Below, one piece after another: positions 28,190-36,103 of a stretch of DNA of 64,000 nucleotides. A program made the position numbers and the translations under genes. The DNA lies in contig NZ_JAGJEH010000007.1 in the NCBI RefSeq assembly GCF_018100925.1, forward strand, positions 248,001-312,000, written 5' to 3'. Positions within the stretch are counted from its first letter, which is position 1. Every line of letters starts with the position of its first letter. Source of the stretch: Pseudoalteromonas luteoviolacea (lineage in GTDB: Bacteria; Pseudomonadota; Gammaproteobacteria; Enterobacterales; Alteromonadaceae). A model generated the notes under the pieces. It was not told where the DNA came from. It made no database searches and saw nothing but the letters and a program-made list of their open reading frames with translations.

Positions 28190-29572
28190 TTAAGCCCCTG
28201 ATTTATCAACTTTTAAAATGTACTCTTGCACTAATTGATTGAATCCACTTTCCTGTTTTAGCGGTAAAAAATGAGGATCTGCCGCAATCCACATAAAGGC
28301 ATACTGGCCAGCTAACCGCGATTGCTCCAAGTAATGTAGCGCTAACTTAGTCTCTCCAATTGCAGCAGCATACCGAGCTTGAGACATCGGAGCCTCATAA
28401 TGCCCAATATCTGCCTTACGAGTATCATGATAAAGTAACCAACGATAGACACCTTCAATACCATGGACGTCAAATTGTTGCTCAACCATCTTAATTTCTG
28501 AGTTGCTATATCCTTCAAATTTCATGACCCAAACAAGCTCTTTAACTGCCAGATCAAATTGACCAAGTTGTTCATAAATTGCTCTGAGGCATACATGGTA
28601 AAATCGATTGCTCTGTGAATACGGCCTCAGTTTATCTAGTGCTGAAAACGCTTCATCAAATCGCAAGCTCATCATATAAACCCACGCAACGCTTTCACTA
28701 GAATAACCATCAGGCTCGAGGGATTGATAAATCTTGATGTGCTTTAATGCTTCTTCCAATCTACCTACGGCAAGCAAATATTGGCCGTACATATGATGAG
28801 CTTCACTATTTGGAAGCGCATTTAAAAAGTAAGTTTCAACATCTTGAGTATTCATTTCCCCCATAAACAAAAGTTTGGCATACAGTAGATTCGCCTCTTT
28901 ATGTTTGGGATCTCGTAATAGAATACGTTCCAAAATTGCCTTTAAGTGTTGTTTAGCTTGATGATAATCAGCCATCTGTGGGCGAAGCTTATAATAATAA
29001 CCCTTTGCTAACCAAACCAAGGGCTCTGTGAGTTTAGGTTGCTCAACCGTTATTGATTTAAGTAAACTTATGGCCTTATCTATATCGTCCGGGTGATTAT
29101 TTATAATAAAGCGCGCTTGATTAAATGGTTCAGTTAGATGCGCAGGGATCACCTCTTTGACGGGCTCTCGCGGCATCTGCCAAAAAACAATCATTGAAAT
29201 TGCAACCAAACACAATGCTGCTTTTAATAACAAACTATCAAGAGATGATGGCAATGCATCGCACAGTGGAGGCCCTATCCAGCGATAACCAATGCCTGAA
29301 ATTGTTTTAATATATTTTGGCGACTTAGCATCGTCACCAAGTAGCTTTCTGAGTCCATTGATTGTCACATATATCGCATCTTCGCTAACAACACGCTGCC
29401 CCCACACCTCTGAAAGGATCTGAGATTTACTGACATCTTGATGCTTATACTTCAATAGCAAAATTAACAGCGCATACTGTTTAGAGTCTAGTTCCACTAC
29501 TTTCGTGTCATTATGTAAGCTCAACTGCCGATGATTTATGACCCACTGTCCTTTGCTGGCGGTCTTGAGCAT
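28190..29572 (-). CDS. CadC-like membrane-bound transcriptional regulator with TPR domain
   Basis: 460 residues. N-terminal cytoplasmic winged helix (VELDSKQYALLILLL, SKSQILSEVWGQRVVSEDAIYVTINGLRKLLGDD, ISGIGYRW), a single membrane helix near residues 113-131, and a large extracytoplasmic part made of TPR-like helical repeats (PLVWLAKGYYY, AHHMYGQYLLAVGRLEEALKH). This is the ToxR/CadC plan, in which a periplasmic sensor controls the DNA-binding domain. The signal is unknown. It may control the propeller gene immediately downstream. Confidence 0.85.
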   Translation of the reverse strand: MLKTASKGQWVINHRQLSLHNDTKVVELDSKQYALLILLLKYKHQDVSKSQILSEVWGQRVVSEDAIYVTINGLRKLLGDDAKSPKYIKTISGIGYRWIGPPLCDALPSSLDSLLLKAALCLVAISMIVFWQMPREPVKEVIPAHLTEPFNQARFIINNHPDDIDKAISLLKSITVEQPKLTEPLVWLAKGYYYKLRPQMADYHQAKQHLKAILERILLRDPKHKEANLLYAKLLFMGEMNTQDVETYFLNALPNSEAHHMYGQYLLAVGRLEEALKHIKIYQSLEPDGYSSESVAWVYMMSLRFDEAFSALDKLRPYSQSNRFYHVCLRAIYEQLGQFDLAVKELVWVMKFEGYSNSEIKMVEQQFDVHGIEGVYRWLLYHDTRKADIGHYEAPMSQARYAAAIGETKLALHYLEQSRLAGQYAFMWIAADPHFLPLKQESGFNQLVQEYILKVDKSGA

Positions 29573-29715
29573 AATTCCTACCTAAGAATAAAAATCTATC
29601 GTTATTTATATTTTAAAAAATATTTGAGTGAAATATCGCCACTAGCATAATGGACTTGACGTGCCTTGTTAAGGAAATGATCAAAAAAGTTACACTTGTA
29701 ATAAAAAATAAATAT

Positions 29716-29741
29716 AAAGGGATGAGTGCTCTCATCCCTTT
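29716..29741 (-). terminator. Terminator of the secreted protein gene at 29.8-30.5 kb
   Basis: Perfect 11-bp stem AAAGGGATGAG / CTCATCCCTTT with a 4-base loop. On the minus strand T-rich sequence (TTTATTTTTTATT) follows. Confidence 0.85.
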
Positions 29742-29752
29742 ATCCGTAAAAG

Positions 29753-30505
29753 TTAATAATAGTTGGTACTTAACTCAGCACTTTGAGCAAACTCATTAAT
29801 AGTCCACTCATCAAATAACATTGTCATACCGCCGGCATTGACACACTTTATTGCGTAAGTAAGCGAAGAACTATACGCGTCGTAAGCGACTTTTCCGCCA
29901 TGGCTATAAAAATCACTATGTACGTTTTCGACGCTGAACTTACCATTAAATAATGCTGGCACATCACCATTAGGAAATCGAAGAATACTGCATTGTCCAT
30001 CAGGAGCAAACGTATTAACTGATAGTTGGGTTGTCAAATGTACCGACTCAAAGTAACCAGGCACTCTGCCTCCTCCAACATTCCAATTATCAAACTGCAT
30101 CGCTCTATCATAAGTGATGGCGGGTGCTGCTGGCACTTTATGATGTACACTATAACTACTGCCTTCGGCGTCATAGCAAGTAACTTTGAGTACTTTAGCT
30201 AGGGTTTCGTGGCCCTCAGCTACAGGGCCAGATACTGATTTATTATCAGCAACGTTCAGCTGCGCTATTAACTTGTTACCCGCTTCATTGTAAAGCCCCG
30301 CATCAGCGCAGCTGGCCTGATCATTGAGGGTTAGATATGCCGCAAAATAGTGCGCAGAACTAGTTTGCACCATAACACTTTTCACAGGCCCATGATTATA
30401 CTGAGTTGTTCTACCTGAGTTACTATCTGAATCGTAAATTGGTTCTAATGCGTATACGTTTCCAGTCAGCAAAACACTGGCTGCGAGAGCGTGGGACAAT
30501 TTCAT
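29753..30505 (-). CDS. Secreted protein of unknown function
   Basis: 250 residues with a signal peptide (MKLSHALAASVLLTGNVYA, cut near residue 19). The mature part carries four cysteines (SCADAG, VTCYDAEG, GQCSILRF, AIKCVNAG), probably two disulfides, and beta-rich sequence without repeats. No family recognised. It is a monocistronic gene with its own terminator. Confidence 0.72.
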   Translation of the reverse strand: MKLSHALAASVLLTGNVYALEPIYDSDSNSGRTTQYNHGPVKSVMVQTSSAHYFAAYLTLNDQASCADAGLYNEAGNKLIAQLNVADNKSVSGPVAEGHETLAKVLKVTCYDAEGSSYSVHHKVPAAPAITYDRAMQFDNWNVGGGRVPGYFESVHLTTQLSVNTFAPDGQCSILRFPNGDVPALFNGKFSVENVHSDFYSHGGKVAYDAYSSSLTYAIKCVNAGGMTMLFDEWTINEFAQSAELSTNYY

Positions 30506-30920
30506 AACAATCTCCTTTGAAAATCACCGCTTAATAAGTCTATTATTTTTACTAATTATTTTAAGCACACAAAAGGCCTCCTATGCGAGTGCAAAACACC
30601 TCGGCGATCACGCCAAACATTTCGGGTCAACGTAATCAATTTTGCAATGTCAGTAATCAAAATCACCACATATTCGTGCCGTGTACCTCATTAATAATGA
30701 CGATTTAAAACAATAAGTCAAATGTTTTTACTTAATTATTTTATCGCTTTCCGGCATTAGACTTATTCAAATTTTAATGGTAATAGATTGAAATATATAA
30801 ATATAATTATTATTTAGGTGTTAATAGCCAAGGTTTGGATTTTTCTGTTCAATTAAAAGCGACATTCGTAGTAACCTAAATAAAGATCAAATATGCTTTT
30901 ACGCTCAGGCAGGAAGAAAC
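30506..30920. other. Intergenic region between divergent genes
   Basis: 415 bases, AT-rich, with promoters for both neighbours. No gene, repeat or hairpin of note is seen. Confidence 0.45.
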
Positions 30921-31394
30921 ATGTATTTTTGGAATATCTCAAAGCTCAAACTGGATTTAGTTGCAAACAAATTGACCACCTTATGCGACCTAAAATACCT
31001 CATTGCAACTTTGGCTTTGCTATCGTTGTCCGTTACATATTCTGAGAACTCAAATTTATTCGATTACTTGAGCACCTTAGTAGACATATGTGTACTGACT
31101 TTTGGAACTTGGTTTTGCTATCGAGTTAATGGAGGCAAAACAAGCAAAGATTTTTTACGCCGATACTTGTCAATAGGTTGGGTGGTCGGTATTCGTTTTA
31201 TTGTATTTTCTATGCCAGTGGTTTTTGCAACCTACTTTTTGTTTGATTTCGCTGGCTTCGAGGTCTTAGGAGACGCTACTTTACTTGATGTTGGCGTCAC
31301 ACTCTTTTTTTCAAGTTTTTTCTATTGGCGAGTCTTTGTACATATGAAACAAGTACAATTAACCGACGAAAAACAGGCTGAATTTAATAAGTAG
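30921..31394 (+). CDS. Small inner-membrane protein of unknown function
   Basis: 157 residues with AGGAAG before ATG. Four hydrophobic segments: about 27-41, 50-66, 85-111 and 121-138. The C terminus is charged (MKQVQLTDEKQAEFNK). No known family recognised. It stands alone between divergent and convergent neighbours. Confidence 0.7.
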   Translation: MYFWNISKLKLDLVANKLTTLCDLKYLIATLALLSLSVTYSENSNLFDYLSTLVDICVLTFGTWFCYRVNGGKTSKDFLRRYLSIGWVVGIRFIVFSMPVVFATYFLFDFAGFEVLGDATLLDVGVTLFFSSFFYWRVFVHMKQVQLTDEKQAEFNK

Positions 31395-31477
31395 CTTCTA
31401 GCAACCATTGTCGTATTGCCGCATTTAATCCACTTAAACACGGCAACATATGCATCTAATAGCACCCACTTCTGGTG

Positions 31478-32083
31478 TTATTTTTCAGGTGCACTGACAT
31501 AGTGTAAGCCGCTTTCAATTCTGGCAAACCAATTGGCAATATTACCGAAGTCACTGAGGTTTATGCCCGACTTTACAGCCAACTTTGGATACGTGTACAA
31601 CGCGATATCCGCAATGCTCGGTTTGGTACCGAGCAAATAGTCTCTGTCGTTTAAGTGCTTATCAAGATAAGTGAAAAAGTGAATTGTCTTGTCGTAGGTT
31701 TGCTCTAAGTCACCGGGCTTTCCAATCACTTTGATACCGCGATATAAATTTGGACCATTGAGCACCTCTCCAGCCGACATAGATAAAAACTTCTGTACCT
31801 CGGCGCGAAGTAACGCATCTTGCGGATACCAAGTTTTATCTTCATCGTACTTTTCAGCAAGGTATACGAGTATCGCATTTGAGTCACAAATTACCGCATC
31901 ACCATCAACCAACACAGGTACCTGACCCAACGGGTTTAGCGCTACAAAATGATCGGATTTGTGCTCTTGAGTGTGTGGATCTAACAGCTTTAACTCATAT
32001 TCTATTCCTAGAATAGATAAAAAGTGCCTAATTTTATGGCTGTTTCCAGAAAGTGAAAAACTATATAAGGTGATACCTGACAT
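31478..32083 (-). CDS. Glutathione S-transferase family protein
   Basis: 201 residues: an N-terminal thioredoxin-like domain (LYSFSLSGNSHKIRHFLSILG, cis-Pro in GQVPVLVD, glutathione-contact DSNAILVYLAEKY) and a C-terminal helical domain with the N-capping motif PSIADIALYTY. The catalytic residue is probably one of the serines near position 9-13. Such enzymes conjugate or reduce electrophiles with glutathione in the cytoplasm. It is co-directional with the VOC protein gene upstream (126-base gap), so the two may both act in detoxification. Confidence 0.88.
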   Translation of the reverse strand: MSGITLYSFSLSGNSHKIRHFLSILGIEYELKLLDPHTQEHKSDHFVALNPLGQVPVLVDGDAVICDSNAILVYLAEKYDEDKTWYPQDALLRAEVQKFLSMSAGEVLNGPNLYRGIKVIGKPGDLEQTYDKTIHFFTYLDKHLNDRDYLLGTKPSIADIALYTYPKLAVKSGINLSDFGNIANWFARIESGLHYVSAPEK

Positions 32084-32209
32084 ACCAAAAGGATCCTTTT
32101 ACTGTAATTTTATATCTGCGCCGGGTGACGGCTCACCCGACTACCACAGATAGTTTTTCATAGACGCTCTACCGAGTAAATGAAGTATTTTTGAAGATTG
32201 CAACACGCA

Positions 32210-32623
32210 TTAGTCACTGTTGCGTTGAGCTGGTAAATCGCTTTGATACTCTACAAACTCCACCTCAAAACCGTCAGGGTCAATAAAGTAAACATTTTTA
32301 CGATAAGGGTGCTGCGGCCCCGTCTTGTCCACCGTATAACCCGCATCATTCAAGCGCTTAATAACCCCTTCGATACAATTCACGACATAGGCAAAGTGAC
32401 CAAGGCCGACCTGATGTCCAGATAACACCTTATTTTCGCCCTCACCATGATCACTAAAAGCAAGATAATGGTAGTCGTCACCAAAATGAAGCCACTGTCT
32501 TGGCTTGCCAAACCACTCTCCATGACCTTTGCTTCTCACCTTCCAATGGGGAAAGGCAGCGCGATAAAAGTGCAGTGCCGACTCTATATTTTTGACTACA
32601 AGATTGACATGTTCTAAATACAT
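32210..32623 (-). CDS. VOC-family (glyoxalase/dioxygenase fold) protein
   Basis: 137 residues with AAGGTG six bases before ATG. Paired beta-alpha-beta-beta-beta modules: MYLEHVNLVVKNIESALHFY at the start (H5 likely metal ligand), HFAYVV in the middle and YFIDPDGFEVEFVEY at the end (E ligand). Family members are glyoxalases, ring-cleaving dioxygenases or resistance proteins; the substrate is unknown. A 27-codon open frame with a strong ribosome site lies immediately upstream. Confidence 0.85.
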   Translation of the reverse strand: MYLEHVNLVVKNIESALHFYRAAFPHWKVRSKGHGEWFGKPRQWLHFGDDYHYLAFSDHGEGENKVLSGHQVGLGHFAYVVNCIEGVIKRLNDAGYTVDKTGPQHPYRKNVYFIDPDGFEVEFVEYQSDLPAQRNSD

Positions 32624-32632
32624 ACGCGCACC

Positions 32633-32716
32633 TTATTTACTTTCCATGGTGTGATTAAACGTTGAATTTTTATCAACAACCAATTGAGATATATATGCTT
32701 TGACGAGTGCTTTCAT
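32633..32716 (-). CDS. Possible 27-residue small protein upstream of the VOC gene
   Basis: ATG 32714-32716 is preceded by an unusually strong ribosome site, AAAGGAGGAAAG, and the frame runs 27 codons (MKALVKAYISQLVVDKNS...) to TAA at 32633-32635, 10 bases before the VOC start. It could be a real small protein, a leader peptide coupling translation into the VOC gene, or a decayed gene start. I do not recognise it. Confidence 0.45.
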   Translation of the reverse strand: MKALVKAYISQLVVDKNSTFNHTMESK

Positions 32717-32780
32717 GATCTTTCCTCCTTTAAGTTGAACACACTTTAAAAGCTCAACTTAACTTGAGGTAAAGGTTTTT

Positions 32781-33695
32781 TTACACTTTTTCTGGCTGTG
32801 ACAAACGATCGGTAAATACACCCTGAATAAATTCGACAAAAGCGCGAACTTTGGGAATGTGTAAACGGTTTTTTGGATACAATGCGTACACCTCCACCGC
32901 AGGTAACTGCCAGTGAGGTAAAATGGGAAGCAATACATTTTTTTGTGGCTCTTGTGCACACATGTAGTCTGGTAAAATGGCTGTGCCTACTCCATCCAAG
33001 ACCATTTGCTTGAGTACCACATAATCGTCAATGCGCATTCGTGGGACGACAGAGATATCGCAATGTTGCGCCCCATTTTGTAGACGGACCACTTCAGATT
33101 TTTGAATGCTACTCATCAGTAACACAGCGTGATTTTCAAGCTCATGGGGAGATATTATCGGACCGTGCTGCTTCATATAAGTGTCACTTGCGTACAACCT
33201 GCGAGAAACACTCCCTAAACGCTTGGCAATCAAACGAGAATCGGCTAATTCGCCGATGCGTATTACCAAGTCAAACCCTTCATCAATCACGTCGACTCGG
33301 CGGTTTAGTAAACTGAGTTGTAAATTGACCTGTGGGTGCGCACGCATAAACTGACTCAGTACAGGCTTAAGGATCTCATGCCCCATACCGACAGACATAC
33401 CAACTTTGAGTTCTCCGGATACCTCGGTGAGTGCTTGCGCAACACTGGCATTGGCCAACTCAACCTGCTCCTTAATTTGCCTACAGTACGTGAGGTACGT
33501 TCTCCCTGCTTCTGTTAAATGTTGCGATCGAGTTGTACGCTGCAACAGCGTGATCCCCAAATTCGCTTCAAGTTGTGTAATTTTTCGGCTTAAGTTGGCC
33601 TTTGGCATATTGAGACGCTCAGCCGCCAAGGTAAAGCTGCCCGCATCCACGACAGATAAAAATAACAGCATTGAGTTCAGATCCGTTTTCTCCAT
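32781..33695 (-). CDS. LysR-family transcriptional regulator
   Basis: 304 residues from ATG 33695 (GGGGTGG upstream; an in-frame TTG lies 4 codons earlier). Winged helix FTLAAERLNMPKANLSRKITQLEANLGITLLQRTTR, then the effector-binding domain (GMSVGMGHEILKP, GFDLVIRIGEL). It is divergent from the pirin gene with a 125-base gap, and LysR-pirin pairs are common. It probably regulates pirin and itself. Confidence 0.9.
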   Translation of the reverse strand: MEKTDLNSMLLFLSVVDAGSFTLAAERLNMPKANLSRKITQLEANLGITLLQRTTRSQHLTEAGRTYLTYCRQIKEQVELANASVAQALTEVSGELKVGMSVGMGHEILKPVLSQFMRAHPQVNLQLSLLNRRVDVIDEGFDLVIRIGELADSRLIAKRLGSVSRRLYASDTYMKQHGPIISPHELENHAVLLMSSIQKSEVVRLQNGAQHCDISVVPRMRIDDYVVLKQMVLDGVGTAILPDYMCAQEPQKNVLLPILPHWQLPAVEVYALYPKNRLHIPKVRAFVEFIQGVFTDRLSQPEKV

Positions 33696-33820
33696 TACCC
33701 ACCCCAATTGTTGTTGAATATGGAAAAGTAATTCTATTTTATAGGTATATATAAAACAACTGGCTTTCCTTAAACTTTACTCATCACTTAGAAACAGATT
33801 AAACACAATAGGAAACCACG

Positions 33821-34507
33821 ATGAATATTCTTTCTAGAGACACATTACAATTAGGCGGTTTTGCAGGGATCACAGAGCACAGACTGGTAACCGACAGTCG
33901 AGTATTTGCCGGACGTAAAAAGCCGGAAACATTTGAAGGGTTGGGTAGCATGGTCTACCTTGCAGACGCCCGTTACCTGCCACACGGCCAATCAGGTATG
34001 CACCCACACAGCGAAATTGACGTCATTTCAATTGTGCTAGAGGGGCGCGTCAGTCACGAGGGTTCGCTCGAACACGGCAAAGATTTAATAGCAGGTGATG
34101 TACAAGTTCAAAGGGCTGGCGGTGAAGGTTTCAGCCACAATGAAATTAACCCGGATGAACAACCGAATCGCATGTTGCAAGTGTGGGCACTGCCAGAGGT
34201 ATCTGGACAAGCTGCTGAATATAAGTCGTACACACCTAAAACAAAAGGTACAACACGCATTTATGGCGGTAGCCAATCACAAACCGATACCTTTGCCAGT
34301 GCCACTACAATGGACATCGTCCATTTAGATACCGCTGACAGTATCGAGATAGCCAATGATGCATTGGTTTATGTTATTGCTGGTAACGCGGAGCTGCGCC
34401 ACATAGATGAATCCTTTGATATAAAAGAAGGTGATTTAGTTAGAAGTACAGAACTAAAAATCGTCGCTAGAGCGCATACACAACTGCTCGTTGTCTCTCA
34501 TCGCTAA
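33821..34507 (+). CDS. Pirin-family bicupin protein (YhaK-like)
   Basis: 228 residues, two cupin barrels. The N-terminal metal site motif GMHPHSEIDVISIVLEG and the later GGEGFSHNEIN supply the His/Glu ligands. Pirin-like proteins act as quercetinases or redox sensors. Length and His spacing fit the YhaK subgroup. It is first in an operon with a small membrane protein and divergent from a LysR gene that probably regulates it. Confidence 0.88.
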   Translation: MNILSRDTLQLGGFAGITEHRLVTDSRVFAGRKKPETFEGLGSMVYLADARYLPHGQSGMHPHSEIDVISIVLEGRVSHEGSLEHGKDLIAGDVQVQRAGGEGFSHNEINPDEQPNRMLQVWALPEVSGQAAEYKSYTPKTKGTTRIYGGSQSQTDTFASATTMDIVHLDTADSIEIANDALVYVIAGNAELRHIDESFDIKEGDLVRSTELKIVARAHTQLLVVSHR

Positions 34508-34536
34508 CCTCAGCTCAAACAATAGGAGCAATGACT

Positions 34537-34752
34537 ATGAAAACCAGCACACCGAGTCAACATTTACTGGCTTTGATCAACTACCTTGCATTACTGCCAC
34601 TGGTGTATTTTATTCCTGAGCTGATAGCGCCATTTATTGGCGCAAATAAACTGCTGCATGTTGCCATTGCAGTGGCACTTATCGTGCCCGTGATCTCGTA
34701 CGTTGTCATGCCTGTTGCGGTAAAACTTCTTTCAAGGAACGACGCACAATGA
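34537..34752 (+). CDS. Small two-helix membrane protein downstream of pirin
   Basis: 71 residues from ATG 34537, eight bases after AGGAG. Two hydrophobic segments (HLLALINYLALLPLVYFIPEL and LLHVAIAVALIVPVISYVVM). It shares a transcript with pirin, 29 bases downstream, and is followed by a terminator. Small membrane proteins of this kind are often found with pirin but have no assigned role. Confidence 0.72.
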   Translation: MKTSTPSQHLLALINYLALLPLVYFIPELIAPFIGANKLLHVAIAVALIVPVISYVVMPVAVKLLSRNDAQ

Positions 34753-34765
34753 TGACTACACAATA

Positions 34766-34787
34766 CCACCCACAGTGTGGGTGGTTT
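34766..34787 (+). terminator. Terminator of the pirin operon
   Basis: CCACCCAC, a 3-base loop and GTGGGTGG, then TTT, 13 bases after the stop codon. Confidence 0.7.
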
Positions 34788-34810
34788 AGTTGTCTATCGA
34801 CGATAAGTTA

Positions 34811-35659
34811 TCAGTGGAATGACAAACCATACATTAATACACGTCCTGCATTATAATAATCAGCCGTGCCTGTTGCTGAGATCCTGATTTTGGAAGTCGT
34901 TACAGCCTCAGGTAATCTATAAAGCTCTCTGACAAACCCCTTGCTAGGAATGCTAGAGGTAAACTCAAAGTCACCCTTTTTGACCCAAGCACCATTTTCC
35001 CAAGCTTCCAGCGTAAATGTGGTTAACCTATTTCCTTGACCATTATTGTAAGTACCAAGCTTAAAAGACTGTATTGTAAAGTTTCTTTTCAACTCAATTG
35101 AAAACGACATAGGGAAAGGTAAACCACCTTTGTCGGACATCATGTAAATGCCTTTTGTCGCATCATCTGTATCCATTAGGCAAGTTTCATCCAGAGGTCT
35201 GGTGTAATCAAATTCTCCGCCTGAGAATACCGGATCTGAGTCCAGACGGACAACATCAGAACATCCAGGTGGGGTTGTTAAAGCATCACTGTATTCAAAA
35301 CCGAAGTCCCCTTTGCTGCCGTTAGAGCCGTACCAAGTACCTGTCCAGACATTTGAGGCATTTCGAGTACCTGTAAACCATTTTACGTTGCCATTGTCAT
35401 TGAGTTTAAAGTGAACTCTAGGCTCTAGACCACTGCCGTAGAAGGCATTATTGGTTTCCTCGACTTCACCTGACAAAGTCACGTATTGGCCATCGTTACC
35501 GATAAGCATATTGCCCTGTTGAATTAAATTTACCGAAATCGAGTTTGTTGCATGGTTAACACCATCAAGTGAATCATCGAAGTTAATCACGACGTTTTGC
35601 GCAAATGCATAGGGCGCTGCGAAAAGTGAAGCCAGAACAATCCTTTTACTAAGTTTCAT
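34811..35659 (-). CDS. Secreted beta-rich protein of unknown function
   Basis: 282 residues from ATG 35659 behind AAAGG. Signal peptide MKLSKRIVLASLFAAPYAFA (cut near residue 20). The mature part starts NVVINFDDSLDG. The C-terminal 90 residues (SFKLGTYNNGQGNRLTTFTL ... VRELYRLPEAVTTSKIRISA) resemble a jelly-roll, discoidin-like binding module. Two cysteines (PPGCSD, DETCLM) may pair. No catalytic motif is seen. Confidence 0.68.
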   Translation of the reverse strand: MKLSKRIVLASLFAAPYAFAQNVVINFDDSLDGVNHATNSISVNLIQQGNMLIGNDGQYVTLSGEVEETNNAFYGSGLEPRVHFKLNDNGNVKWFTGTRNASNVWTGTWYGSNGSKGDFGFEYSDALTTPPGCSDVVRLDSDPVFSGGEFDYTRPLDETCLMDTDDATKGIYMMSDKGGLPFPMSFSIELKRNFTIQSFKLGTYNNGQGNRLTTFTLEAWENGAWVKKGDFEFTSSIPSKGFVRELYRLPEAVTTSKIRISATGTADYYNAGRVLMYGLSFH

Positions 35660-35974
35660 GTTTATACCTTTAAAGTCAGTTGTTTTTTTAGTCATTTACA
35701 GATATCTACTACCATAGACTCCGAACGAAAGAAAATAATTACCAAATTGTGTTGTGGCATTCTTACATGTAGACATGGCGAAACGTATCGTCCAAAAGCT
35801 TGCTTTCTTAACTTTCGATTATTGGCTTCACCATGTGCTCTCGCTGTACCTGACTCCTACTGAAATATTGATAACTGAAATGCTGACTAGATAAAAGATA
35901 TCTGCAGTAAGTGGAATATATAAATTTGAAGTCTTTTATCTGTGTCCACGCAGTAATGGGCATGTGTTACTTGC
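35660..35974. other. Intergenic region
   Basis: 315 bases between the secreted protein gene and the protease operon terminator. It holds the promoter for the former. No gene or repeat stands out. Confidence 0.45.
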
Positions 35975-36009
35975 AAAAAACAATAGCCAGAATACAGCTC
36001 TGGCTATTG
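35975..36009 (-). terminator. Terminator of the M4/S8 protease operon
   Basis: Perfect 11-bp stem CAATAGCCAGA / TCTGGCTATTG with a 7-base loop. On the minus strand TTTTTT follows. It is 95 bases downstream of the M4 protease stop. Confidence 0.88.
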
Positions 36010-36103
36010 CACACTGGCATGACAGTTTATTCAACATACGTTAACTGTCCCGGCAACGACATTTTTATATTACTAACTCATGTTATTGCCATATAAAGCG
36101 TGC

